Source of the DNA: Planctomycetaceae bacterium
GTDB lineage: Bacteria > Planctomycetota > Planctomycetia > Planctomycetales > Planctomycetaceae
Assembly: GCA_017795105.1 (NCBI GenBank)
Contig: CP051247.1
Location: 2,914,001 to 2,978,000, forward strand
Length of the DNA stretch: 64,000 nucleotides
Reading direction: 5' to 3'
The number at the start of each line of letters is the position of its first letter. The stretch's first letter is position 1. Below, in pieces: positions 12,243-22,968 of the stretch. The position numbers were made by a program, and so were the translations under genes. Under the pieces are notes generated by a model. The model searched no databases. It worked only from the letters and a program-made list of their open reading frames with translations, and was not told the origin of the DNA.

Positions 12243-13469
12243 ATGCACACAGTTGCCGAAGCGCTTCGGGCGATTGACCGCACCATCAAACCGGGAACAC
12301 CTCGGGAGCTTACCGTGTTCCAGTCAGCCGGCTCCCGGGCGGCCGAACCGATCGAAGCGAGCAGCGATTCTCCTCCGTTTGACAAAGCCCTCATGGACGG
12401 ATTCGCCGTTCGCAGCGACGATATCCAGCCGGGCGTCCGGCTTCGTGTGCAGGAACGGCTGACCGCCGGACAGGTCCCCAATCACCCCCTCAGCCCGGGC
12501 GTCACGTCGCAAGTCATGACAGGCACACAGGTTCCGGAAGGAACCGACGCCGTGGTGCGGGTCGAAGACGTTAATGATCCCGAAGCCGATGAGATCTCGC
12601 TCTCGATTCCCTCGCTGGCAGCGGGCCGCAATGTATTTCATCGCGGCGAAAGCATGCAGACCGGCGAGACGATCCTCAAACCGGGGGAACTGCTCGAATT
12701 CCCGAAGATCGCCCTGCTCGCCGAGCTGGGCGTGATGTCCTTATCATGCTTCCCCAGGCCGACGGTTTCCGTTCTGGCCACCGGCGATGAACTCGTGCCA
12801 GCCGATCAGCAGCCCGGACCGGGGCAGATTCGTAACTCCAACGAGCCGATGCTTGTCGCTCAGGTTGCCAACGCCGGCGGAATTCCGCAGCCTGTCGGCA
12901 TCGCCCGCGATACGGAAGAGGACCTGCGTCAGAAGATTTCGACCGGTCTGCAGTCCGATTTTCTGCTGCTCTCGGGCGGCGTTTCTGCTGGCGTGCTCGA
13001 CCTTGTCCCCAAAGTGCTCACCGAACTCGGCGTGCAGCAGATTCTCCACAAAGTGCAGATGAAGCCGGGCAAACCGATCTGGTTCGGCCTGCGTCCCGCC
13101 GACCCGGAAGCCGGCACGAAGGCCTGCTACGTTTTTGGCCTGCCAGGAAACCCGGTCAGTTCCATGGTCTGTTTCGAGCTGTTTGTTCGACGGGGGATGG
13201 CTCGCTTCCAGAAAGTCGGCGGAATCGATCTGGAGCCGTTGCAGGCTCGTCTGACGCAACCTCATCTAGTCAAAGGAGATCGACCGGTCTATCATCCCGC
13301 GAGAGTCTCGATCGTGGGATCGGAAGTGACCGCTCGACCGGTTCGCTGGGTCGGTTCGGCGGATCTGCGGGGAGCCGCGGAAGCCAACGGCATGATCGCT
13401 TTCCCGCCTCGGTCCGACTCCTACGAAGCCGACGAACTTGTCGACGCCTGGTGCTGGTTCAAGCGGTAG
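12243..13469 (+). CDS. moeA: Molybdopterin molybdenumtransferase
   Basis: MoeA inserts molybdenum into adenylylated molybdopterin, the last common step of molybdenum cofactor synthesis. Seen: DKALMDGFAV (about 43), MTGTQVPEGTDAVV, LATGDELVPADQ, GQIRNSNEPML, LLSGGVSAG, VQMKPGKPIWFG and FGLPGNPVSSMVCFE, which together are diagnostic. ATG at 12243 (MHTVAEALRAID) is used because the upstream in-frame extension is unconserved. Length 408 aa is typical. The molybdopterin oxidoreductase at 26.5 kb is a likely client. It is followed 129 bp later by lnt on the same strand; whether they share a transcript is unclear. Confidence 0.96.
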   Translation: MHTVAEALRAIDRTIKPGTPRELTVFQSAGSRAAEPIEASSDSPPFDKALMDGFAVRSDDIQPGVRLRVQERLTAGQVPNHPLSPGVTSQVMTGTQVPEGTDAVVRVEDVNDPEADEISLSIPSLAAGRNVFHRGESMQTGETILKPGELLEFPKIALLAELGVMSLSCFPRPTVSVLATGDELVPADQQPGPGQIRNSNEPMLVAQVANAGGIPQPVGIARDTEEDLRQKISTGLQSDFLLLSGGVSAGVLDLVPKVLTELGVQQILHKVQMKPGKPIWFGLRPADPEAGTKACYVFGLPGNPVSSMVCFELFVRRGMARFQKVGGIDLEPLQARLTQPHLVKGDRPVYHPARVSIVGSEVTARPVRWVGSADLRGAAEANGMIAFPPRSDSYEADELVDAWCWFKR

Positions 13470-13598
13470 TCCGGGCGACAGGCTTTGGGCACTCCCAATC
13501 GGCACAAATTGACCATATATCTCAGCGGAGTCAGTCTCCTCATTCTCTGAATTACGGAACGGCCCGATCAGGATCGATCGGCAGAGGAACGAACAGCC

Positions 13599-15476
13599 AT
13601 GGACGCAGCAGAAACTCTCTCCCGCCCGGAACCCTCTCGTTCTGAATTGGATCGCGGTCGTTCCGGACGGCGACAGGGACGACTGGAAATCACGGTGGAA
13701 CAGATCATCGACAACGCGGAGAACCGCCCGCCCGCTTTCTGGATCGCTCTCGCCTGGTCGATGACCGCCGGACTGACGATGTACGCCAGCTATTACCCGC
13801 TCGGCTTCAGTCCACTGGCGTGGATTGCCGTACTCCCGTGGCTGTTTCTGGCTCGCGTTGAACAACCGCCCAAACGCATGCTGCTCGCCAGCTACCTGGG
13901 TGGACTCGCCTTCTACGTTCCCGTTCTGCAATGGATGCGCTACGGCGACCCGCTCATGTACTTCGGCTGGGGAGCCCTCTCCTTCTACCTCGCCGCCTAC
14001 ATTCCGATTTTCATCGGACTGACCCGCGTCGGCGTGCATCGCCTGAAATGGCCGCTGTTCGCCGTCGCCCCCGTGGTCTGGACCGGACTCGAGTACTTGC
14101 GCGGATTCCTCTTCACTGGATTCGGCTGGTACTATCTGGGCCATTCGCAGGTGCACTGGATCGAACTGATTCAGATCAGCGATCTCGTCGGAGCCTACGG
14201 CGTCAGCTTCGTGATGATGCTCATTTCAGCCGCCATCGCTATGCAGGTCCCGACCCGCTGGCTCGAAAAGCTGCGGCTCATCCGCACTTCGCTCGAAGGG
14301 ACTCCTGCCGCGGAACCATCCGCCCGTTCGCGGTACACGTCTCTGGCTGTCGCTGCCGGAGTGCTCGCCCTCACGGTCGGCTATGGATTCTTCCGCACCA
14401 GCCAGGCCGAATTCACCGCCGGACCGCGTGTTGCTCTGGTTCAGGGGAATTTCAAAGCTGCGTTGAACATCCCGGCGTCGCAGTACGAAGAATCGTTCGT
14501 GGTGCACAACGAACTGACCGGCATGGCCGTGGAAGAACAGCCCGACATGATTGTCTGGCCGGAAGGCATGTTCCGTTACGCCCTGCTGCACGCGGATGAA
14601 TCTCTGGCCGCGGCTGATCTGGCCGAGATCGCCCCGCATCTGCCCCCCGACAGCTGGCGTCGCAGCGATGTCCCCCGCACGCTCGAAACGATGAGCGAGA
14701 AAGCCGGAGCCGCCCTCGTGATCGGTCTCGGAGCCTACGTCGCTTCCCCGGAGGGCATGGCTCAGTACAACTCCGCTCAACTCGTGACCCCCGAAGCCGG
14801 CCTGAAACAGCGTTACGACAAACTGCATCGCGTTCCGTTTGGCGAGTACATCCCCGGGCAGGACTGGAGCATGCTGGCCGGCGTTTTCCCGGAAAACTTC
14901 GGCCTCACGGCTGGTACGACCGCGACCGCTTTCGACTACAAGTCGTGGCGATGTGCTCCGGTCATCTGCTTCGAAGACACCGTGCCCCACGTGACGCGAA
15001 ACATCGTCCGCACGATTGAAACGAAATCCGAGTCGGGCAAGCCGGTCGACTTCCTCGTCAACCTGTCGAACGACGGCTGGTTCGCCGGCTCCAGCGAGCA
15101 CGACCAGCATCTCATCACGGCTCAATTCCGAGCCGTCGAACTCCGCAAGCCGCTCGTCCGGGCCGCCAACATGGGCATCTCCTCCTGCATCAACGGGAGT
15201 GGACAGGTCATCGATCCGGAAGTCTTCCTGACCAAAGACCCGGTGACCTGGCGTCCGAAAGAAATTTCCTACCGCGATCCCGACACCGGCCGCTACCGTC
15301 GCAAACTCGAAGCCGTCCTCGTGCAGTCGATCCCTCTCGACAACCGCGGCAGCCTCTACCTCGCCATCGGCGACTGGTTCGCCGCCGCCTGTCTCTTCGC
15401 CTGCGGCGGACTTCTCATCTTCCACTGGTGGCCTCGGAAGATGACATCTACCTCCGTGGACTCCGCTGCGGCATAA
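13599..15476 (+). CDS. lnt: Apolipoprotein N-acyltransferase
   Basis: Lnt attaches the third acyl chain to the N-terminal Cys of lipoproteins in the inner membrane. Seen: six or so hydrophobic segments between about residues 45 and 275, then a nitrilase-like domain carrying the catalytic triad: Glu in VWPEGMFR, Lys in RYDKLHRVPFGEY and Cys in PVICFEDTVP. The family motif NLSNDGWFAGSSEHDQH follows, with a last membrane helix near the C-terminus. At 625 aa it is longer than the E. coli enzyme because of a roughly 40-residue cytoplasmic N-terminus and a linker. At least five lipoproteins in this window would be substrates. Confidence 0.95.
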   Translation: MDAAETLSRPEPSRSELDRGRSGRRQGRLEITVEQIIDNAENRPPAFWIALAWSMTAGLTMYASYYPLGFSPLAWIAVLPWLFLARVEQPPKRMLLASYLGGLAFYVPVLQWMRYGDPLMYFGWGALSFYLAAYIPIFIGLTRVGVHRLKWPLFAVAPVVWTGLEYLRGFLFTGFGWYYLGHSQVHWIELIQISDLVGAYGVSFVMMLISAAIAMQVPTRWLEKLRLIRTSLEGTPAAEPSARSRYTSLAVAAGVLALTVGYGFFRTSQAEFTAGPRVALVQGNFKAALNIPASQYEESFVVHNELTGMAVEEQPDMIVWPEGMFRYALLHADESLAAADLAEIAPHLPPDSWRRSDVPRTLETMSEKAGAALVIGLGAYVASPEGMAQYNSAQLVTPEAGLKQRYDKLHRVPFGEYIPGQDWSMLAGVFPENFGLTAGTTATAFDYKSWRCAPVICFEDTVPHVTRNIVRTIETKSESGKPVDFLVNLSNDGWFAGSSEHDQHLITAQFRAVELRKPLVRAANMGISSCINGSGQVIDPEVFLTKDPVTWRPKEISYRDPDTGRYRRKLEAVLVQSIPLDNRGSLYLAIGDWFAAACLFACGGLLIFHWWPRKMTSTSVDSAAA

Positions 15477-15525
15477 ACCCGCAGGGCGGCCCCTACCAGA
15501 GTGGACTTCGCCAGTATTCCGTACC

Positions 15526-15612
15526 GGCGGCATCCTGCCGCTGAAGAGACATCGCTCGCAGCAAGCGAGTCCGCAATAGCACCCCATGTTCAAACGGCGG
15601 CAGGATGCCGCC
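15526..15612. repeat. Inverted doublet of GGCGGC hairpins
   Basis: GGCGGCATCCTGCCGCT at 15526-15542 and its inverse GGCGGCAGGATGCCGCC at 15596-15612, 70 bp apart, between the convergent lnt and trpC genes. The same doublet with the same spacing is at 57371-57457. A 'TACCAGAGTGGACT' remnant just upstream (about 15494) recurs at about 61846. Confidence 0.8.
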
Positions 15613-15625
15613 ACTACGGCGGCTG

Positions 15626-16408
<783 letters not shown>

Positions 16409-16867
16409 CGCCGCACCATCAGATCTAGAGTTTCAAGAACCGGAATCGAGCGGCATCGTACCGGAAACGCCCACGCTTTTCACGACCGGACATTTCTGAC
16501 CGCGACAGAATTCAACGAACTCGGCCCAGATTTCCCATCAGGATTTGAACATGCCAGCCGCCCTGCCGTATGATGGCATGTTCGCCAACCGGCGACTGGG
16601 TGAGTGTAGGGTGCGTCTAACGAAAGGTTCCTTCGCCCCACTTTAGGGGGGGGGGGGGAGACTGAAAATTCTCGCTGCGAAACGCAGCAGGCCCGAAGGG
16701 CGGATGAGGGGGCGATCAATAAGTGACGTTCCTTTTGAGGCGATGAGCCTCGGCCTGCGAAGCATGTCACCCGCATTTCCCCCTCACCCTAACCCTCTCC
16801 CCCACGGGGGCGAGGGAATCCGACGAGGCTATTTCGTTTATTCATTGAAGCTCAACATCGATCATCC
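16409..16867. other. Intergenic region with a 13-G tract and a C-rich palindromic repeat
   Basis: 459 bp between divergent trpC and the FGE gene. It holds an uninterrupted G13 run at 16646-16658 and a 'CCCTCACCCTAACCCTC' element with a CCCCC-AC-GGGGG hairpin and GAGGG end (about 16779-16816). Elements of that wording are dispersed in many bacterial genomes. 'TAGGGTGCGTCT' near 16608 is shared with a repeat at about 51862. No coding potential. Confidence 0.6.
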
Positions 16868-18028
16868 ATGAAAAAATCCCTCCCCCTCATCATCTTCGTT
16901 GGCTGCATCGGCCTGTTCATTCTGGCAGCTGTCGGGCCGGCCTCGCTGTTCCGTCGAGATGCGAACGACGATTCCGCCACCGATGCCCCCGCTGCAGCCG
17001 AGGTGGAACCGGAAGACGACGGTCCTCCCCCAATCACGGAAGCTCCCGGTCCCACACCGGAGGGGATGGTGTGGATTCCGGGCGGCTCTTTCATGATGGG
17101 CACCGAAGAACTTCCGCCGACGGGTGAGAATCCCGACAAGATCAAAGCCGATGAAATCCCCGCTCACGAGGTCATCGTCGATGGCTTCTGGATGGACGAG
17201 ACCGAAGTGACGAACGCCGAGTTCGCGAAGTTCGTCGATGAAACCGGCTACGTCACCTTCGCCGAAATCAAACCCAAACGGGAGGACTTCATCGGCGTCG
17301 TCCCTGATATCTCGGCGATCCCCGAAGAAAACCTCGTCGCCGGCGCTCTCATTTTCAATGAGGACTTCGACCGCGAGAGCTTCACCACCGAGTACACGAA
17401 CTGGGAGTATCAGGCCTGGAAGTACCAGCCGGCGGCGGACTGGCGGCATCCGACGGGGCCCGATTCTTCCATCGAAGACAAAATGGACCATCCGGTTGTG
17501 AACGTCGTCTATCAGGACTGCGTCGCCTATGCGAACTGGGCCGGCAAACGGCTGCCGACGGAAGCCGAGTGGGAATACGCCTCCCGCGGCGGCCACGAGG
17601 GCTGGAAGTATTCCTGGGGCAACGAATTCCAGCCAGATGGCAAGCACATGTGCAATTACTGGCAGGGAACTTTCCCGACTGATCGCCAGAATCTCGACGG
17701 TTTTCTCGACACCTCGCCGGTTAAGTCCTTTTCTGCCAACGACTACGGCCTTTACGACATGGCCGGGAACGTGTGGGAATGGGTGAATGACTACTACCAC
17801 CACCGGTACTACGCCAACAGCCCGAAACGCAATCCGCAGGGGCCCGAGAAGTGGCTCGATCCGGGCGAACCTCTGATCGAGAAACGGGTCACCCGCGGCG
17901 GCTCCTTCCTCTGCAACACCAACAACTGCACCGGCTACCGCAACGCCGCCCGCATGCGAAGCGACGTCAGCTCGGCGTCCTATCACACGGGCTTCCGCTG
18001 TGTGATCGACACGAAAATGGAACGCTGA
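16868..18028 (+). CDS. Formylglycine-generating enzyme (sulfatase activator), signal-anchored
   Basis: SUMF1/FGE-sulfatase family protein of 386 aa. FGE oxidises the Cys of CxPxR motifs in sulfatases to C-alpha-formylglycine. Seen: an N-terminal hydrophobic anchor (about residues 4-25), a linker, then MVWIPGGSFMMGTEE, WMDETEVTNAEFAKFV, RLPTEAEWEYASRGG, YGLYDMAGNVWEWVNDY, and GGSFLCNTNNCTGYRNAAR near the C-terminus. In that last motif Cys349 and Cys354 occupy the C-x4-C active-site pair of true FGE, unlike the many SUMF1-domain proteins that lack it. It probably acts on the three Cys-type sulfatases in this window, although none is adjacent. A two-hairpin repeat begins 13 nt after the stop. 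Confidence 0.88.
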   Translation: MKKSLPLIIFVGCIGLFILAAVGPASLFRRDANDDSATDAPAAAEVEPEDDGPPPITEAPGPTPEGMVWIPGGSFMMGTEELPPTGENPDKIKADEIPAHEVIVDGFWMDETEVTNAEFAKFVDETGYVTFAEIKPKREDFIGVVPDISAIPEENLVAGALIFNEDFDRESFTTEYTNWEYQAWKYQPAADWRHPTGPDSSIEDKMDHPVVNVVYQDCVAYANWAGKRLPTEAEWEYASRGGHEGWKYSWGNEFQPDGKHMCNYWQGTFPTDRQNLDGFLDTSPVKSFSANDYGLYDMAGNVWEWVNDYYHHRYYANSPKRNPQGPEKWLDPGEPLIEKRVTRGGSFLCNTNNCTGYRNAARMRSDVSSASYHTGFRCVIDTKMER

Positions 18029-18041
18029 TTGACGGCCTTGA

Positions 18042-18413
18042 AGGGTGGCCCCGGAAGATTCTTTCGAGGCGGCGCAGCCGTTGGCGAAGCGGTATTTGAC
18101 GTCTAGTCACGATTTGGTGTCGTCATTTGAAAACCGGTTGGAAGGCTGCCAGTCGAGGCGAGCGGCTGGTGCATTCACTTACACACCATGTGCTGTCTTT
18201 CTGCGGAACATCGCCCCAATTCCTTTTCGACGCGGATGATGCGGCCTCTTGTCGCTGACGCGACCCGGCCAACCTGGGCGCCGGGCCACCCAATGAGTTG
18301 CTAGTTCAAGGCGCTATAGAACTTCGGACACGGTGGCACAGACATTCCTGTCTGTGCGGCAATCGGCAAGCCATCTCCAAAGCATGCCCACGCAAGCGTG
18401 GGCATGGCACCCG
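18042..18413. repeat. Cluster of four dispersed palindromic repeat families
   Basis: 18042-18100: plus-oriented GGGTGGC module with GAAAG-ATT-CTTTC-type hairpin 1 and CGGC-GCA-GCCG hairpin 2; its following 'GGTATTTGACGTCT' recurs at 57041. 18242-18292: minus-oriented CCGGCC-type two-hairpin module (hairpin 2 GTCGC-GTCA-GCGAC). 18331-18360: GGTGGC head with ACAGACA-TTCC-TGTCTGT hairpin. 18381-18413: minus-oriented GGGTGCC head with an 11-bp CATGCCCACGC/GCGTGGGCATG hairpin that begins two nt past the stop at 18415. Confidence 0.8.
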
Positions 18414-18414
18414 G

Positions 18415-18807
18415 CTAGCCGAATTGAACGTAACAGCTTATGAACAGGTAGAGCATGAACATCGCCGGAATCAGCGGGAGCGCCAGTAGAACCATCGCGA
18501 TGATTGAAAGTTCTGGAAGGACACGGGAACGCCAGAAGATTGTCGCGGTTGTGAACCAGGAAATCGTCGAGATGGAGAACATCATCATCATGTACATGAG
18601 CCCCAGTTTGGACTTTCGGAGGTCAGGCTCAACCTCCGTCGACACAACCCAGCTGCCCGCGTGGTTCAACACCCAGTCTCGAATCGGGATCGCGATCAGA
18701 AACGGAAGGCAGAAAAGGACAACACCAACGCTGATCGCAAGAACTCGACCGCGAGAAATCGGTAGTTGTGTGTCATTCACATCTTTGCCGCGATTCTCTT
18801 TATTCAT
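18415..18807 (-). CDS. Small integral membrane protein of unknown function
   Basis: A 130-aa protein with about three hydrophobic helices (roughly residues 23-45, 70-92, 98-125). Between the first two is a short polar region containing NHAGSWVVSTEVEPDLRKSK. No family is recognised. Start ATG at 18807. It is monocistronic, divergent from lysS, and its stop is followed at once by a palindromic repeat on the same strand. The hydrophobic pattern and codon use look genuine, but the gene is supported only by these features. Confidence 0.55.
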   Translation of the reverse strand: MNKENRGKDVNDTQLPISRGRVLAISVGVVLFCLPFLIAIPIRDWVLNHAGSWVVSTEVEPDLRKSKLGLMYMMMMFSISTISWFTTATIFWRSRVLPELSIIAMVLLALPLIPAMFMLYLFISCYVQFG

Positions 18808-19036
18808 GAGTGAAGCCAGATCTTTCTTAAGTGGCTGCTTCCAGGCCGAGGCGGAAGGGAATCAACAGTATAGCATCCGAACTCTTCTCGCCCGAACCTC
18901 CTCCACGCTCCCCGCGTCTGTCCGGAACTGGTTCGTTGACTTCCCTCGGGTCATTGTCGATGATGCCTCGCTTGCCTGACGCGGCCGATGCCGGCTCGCC
19001 TGCTGCCCGCTTTTTCCTTCATTTCTGCAGAGTTCC

Positions 19037-20539
<1,503 letters not shown>

Positions 20540-20567
20540 TCCCCAGAGCAGGGACGATTCTCGTACC

Positions 20568-20584
20568 GGCGGCACGATGCCGCC
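20568..20584. repeat. GGCGGC hairpin
   Basis: Single copy GGCGGCACGATGCCGCC between convergent lysS and the PDZ-like gene, directly beside the latter's terminator. The loop differs from other copies while the stem is intact. Confidence 0.65.
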
Positions 20585-20597
20585 TCTACGGGGGTAC

Positions 20598-20630
20598 AAA
20601 AAAAAAGAGACCCGTCTTGCGACGGGTCTC
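20598..20630 (-). terminator. Rho-independent terminator of the PDZ-like gene
   Basis: 10-bp stem GAGACCCGTC/GACGGGTCTC with TTGC loop (20607-20630) followed on the minus strand by nine T, 30 nt past the stop at 20661. Confidence 0.92.
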
Positions 20631-20660
20631 CGGGCAGCGAAGGAGTTGGCGGGGTTCGGT

Positions 20661-21203
20661 TTAGTACTTCAGGCCGACTTCGAGGTGAGCGTGCATCTCG
20701 ATCAGATGATGTTCGCCGCAGGGGACAACCTGCAGGCAGGCGGTCGGTCCGGCACATTTCAGGGCGTGGAGCCAGTCGTCTTCGCAGATGATGCGGATAT
20801 CATCGAAGGTCTTGATGACATCGCCAGGAGCCAGGCCGAGGCGGCAGGCTTCGCTGTTGGGCATCACTTCCTTCACCAGCATGCCTTCGGCACAGATGAC
20901 GCCGAAGAATCCGAGTGACGGCAGCGGCTTCTTGCAGCCGGTTTCGCAAACCGGCTTCGCCACGAAGACTTCTTTGATCACGGGCTTCTCGATCACGACT
21001 TCCCGAACGATCGGCTTTTCGACGATCACCGGCTTCACGTAAACCGGCTTGCGGCAGTGGCCGTAGTCGTAATCGTAGGTCTTGCGGTAGTTGTAGGTTT
21101 TGTAGCCGTAGGACTTGTAGCTGCTGCATCCGCCAGCTTCGACGTTGGTAGACGCGGTGGCAATAGCGGCGACAGCGACGAGTGCGAGAGTGAAACGGGT
21201 CAT
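20661..21203 (-). CDS. Secreted repeat protein with C-terminal PDZ-like domain
   Basis: A 180-aa protein. Residues 1-23 (MTRFTLALVAVAAIATASTN...) form a cleavable signal. Residues 28-48 are Tyr/Lys/Ser-rich, and residues 52-85 are a Val/Ile-Glu-Lys-Pro alternation (KPVIVEKPIVREVVIEKPV). The last 80 residues (LGFFGVICAEGMLVKEVMPN ... LAPGDVIKTFDDIRI) have the carboxylate-loop and 'GL-x-x-GD-x-I' pattern of PDZ domains. Three Cys pairs suggest disulphides outside the cytoplasm. No protease domain is attached, so a binding or scaffolding role at the cell surface is inferred. Own terminator; divergent from the sulfatase at 21400. Confidence 0.75.
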   Translation of the reverse strand: MTRFTLALVAVAAIATASTNVEAGGCSSYKSYGYKTYNYRKTYDYDYGHCRKPVYVKPVIVEKPIVREVVIEKPVIKEVFVAKPVCETGCKKPLPSLGFFGVICAEGMLVKEVMPNSEACRLGLAPGDVIKTFDDIRIICEDDWLHALKCAGPTACLQVVPCGEHHLIEMHAHLEVGLKY

Positions 21204-21399
21204 GATTCAGTTCCTTATCACTTGTGAGTTTTGTTTGAGTTGGGGTCATTCGCCCCCTGACACTCTGGAAAGCGGCAACCCGTTCCGGAGGGTGACAGCC
21301 AGCGAAGGATTTTCTCCCGGCGGCAAACTTCTTCTCGGGCTGCTATACTGAGCACTCAGGATCTGTCCGCATGTTTGTTCCCCGCTCAGGAAACGCCTG

Positions 21400-22965
21400 A
21401 TGACATTCCCCACCGCTGCCCGATGTATCAAACCGGCTCTGCTGGCTTTCGTTCTTCTCGCTTCGACGATGTTCCCCGCCTTCGCCATCGCGGCTGAGGT
21501 CGCGGGGACGAGGCCGAACATCGTCTTTCTGCTTTGCGATGACATGGGTTATGCCGAGCCCGGCTTCAACGGGGGGAATCCCGAGTTGACTCCACAGATG
21601 GATCGGCTCGCTCGCGAAGGGATGCAGCTGCGGCAGTTCTATGCCCAGCCGGTCTGTGCACCGACGCGGGCCTCGTTCCTGACGGGCCGCTATGCCTTCC
21701 GGACCTGGAGCGACTGGCGGTCGGAAGACTTCGGCAAACCGAGTTATCTGGCCAAGCTGAACCTGGCGCTGGCGAAGAATGAACGGGGCGAAGAAACGCG
21801 GCGGATTCACGGCCTCGACACCGAAGAACGGACGATTGCCGAGGCACTGCGTGACGCCGGCTACTTCACCGCGATCACTGGGAAGTGGCACTGCGGGGAA
21901 TGGCTGCCCGAGCATCTGCCGATGGGCCAGGGCTTTTTGCATCAGTACGGCCATTACGCCTGGGGCATCGATTACAACAACTACACGATTCCGCACAACG
22001 CCCCGGCACGCTACGCCGTGTTCGACTGGCATCGCAATCAGGAGCCGCTGTTCGAACAGGGTTATTCGACCGATCTCATGGCGAACGAAGCGGTCCGTCT
22101 GATTGCCGAACAGAAGTCCGACCGTCCGTTCTTCATCTACGTGCCGTTCAACGCCGTGCATGGGCCGATTGAAGAAGTCCCCCGCTACACCGATCAGTAC
22201 CCAGCTCGGGAAGCTGCTCTGAAGTGTCTCGATGATGCCATCGGACGCGTGGTCGCGGCTGTGGACCAGTACGGCTTCCGCGAGAACACGCTGGTCATAT
22301 TCGGCAACGACAACGGCGGGCTGACCGACGAGATGAACCGCCCGTGGCGCGGGACCAAGAACACGACTTACGAAGGCGGCGTGCGGGTGCCGTTCGTCCT
22401 CCGCTGGCCCGGCAAGATTGAAGCCGGTTCGATCAACAACGAGATGATGCACATCACCGACCTGTTTCCGACGTTCGTGACCCTCGCCGGAGCGGAGCCC
22501 GATCAGGAACGTCCGCTCGATGGAATCGACATGACGGAAACGCTGTTTTCCGGGGCGAAGAGCCCCCGTGAAGAGATCATCTTCGAAGTGACCGCCAGCG
22601 TGCGACTGCCGACGATTCGATCGGGCCGATACAAACTGATGGGCGACATGCTCTACGACATCGAAGCCGATCCCGGCGAACGGACCGACATCGCGGCTGA
22701 GCACCCCGAGGTCGTGAAGCGACTCAAAGCGCGACTGGAAGAAGTCGGCAGGGAACGTCCGCCGCTCGGCGAGAAAACGCTGCTGATGGATCCGCCATTG
22801 CCGTGGGTTTACGGTCAGAAGGAAAATGAAAACGCACCCGAGTGGATCAAGCGGCACGTCGAGAAAGTCCGCGAAACGCAGCCGAAGTTCTGGCCGCCGG
22901 GAGAAACGCCGTGGCCGCAGGCCCCGGAGGGAGCGACGATTCTCTACAAGGGTGACGGTCGGTAG
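21400..22965 (+). CDS. Sulfatase, formylglycine (Cys) type, secreted
   Basis: Alkaline-phosphatase-superfamily sulfatase of 521 aa that should remove sulfate esters outside the cytoplasm. Seen: an N-terminal signal segment (residues 12-32), metal-binding LLCDDMGYAEPG, the modification motif VCAPTRASFLTGRY (Cys86, C-x-P-x-R), ITGKWHCGE, FFIYVPFNAVHGP, and FGNDNGG for the second metal pair. A C-terminal extension (about 430-521) ends in a Pro/Trp-rich tail. The Cys form needs FGE, plausibly the protein encoded at 16.9 kb. Substrate unknown. A TATACT at 21343-21348 may be a -10 element. Confidence 0.93.
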   Translation: MTFPTAARCIKPALLAFVLLASTMFPAFAIAAEVAGTRPNIVFLLCDDMGYAEPGFNGGNPELTPQMDRLAREGMQLRQFYAQPVCAPTRASFLTGRYAFRTWSDWRSEDFGKPSYLAKLNLALAKNERGEETRRIHGLDTEERTIAEALRDAGYFTAITGKWHCGEWLPEHLPMGQGFLHQYGHYAWGIDYNNYTIPHNAPARYAVFDWHRNQEPLFEQGYSTDLMANEAVRLIAEQKSDRPFFIYVPFNAVHGPIEEVPRYTDQYPAREAALKCLDDAIGRVVAAVDQYGFRENTLVIFGNDNGGLTDEMNRPWRGTKNTTYEGGVRVPFVLRWPGKIEAGSINNEMMHITDLFPTFVTLAGAEPDQERPLDGIDMTETLFSGAKSPREEIIFEVTASVRLPTIRSGRYKLMGDMLYDIEADPGERTDIAAEHPEVVKRLKARLEEVGRERPPLGEKTLLMDPPLPWVYGQKENENAPEWIKRHVEKVRETQPKFWPPGETPWPQAPEGATILYKGDGR

Positions 22966-22968
22966 GCT

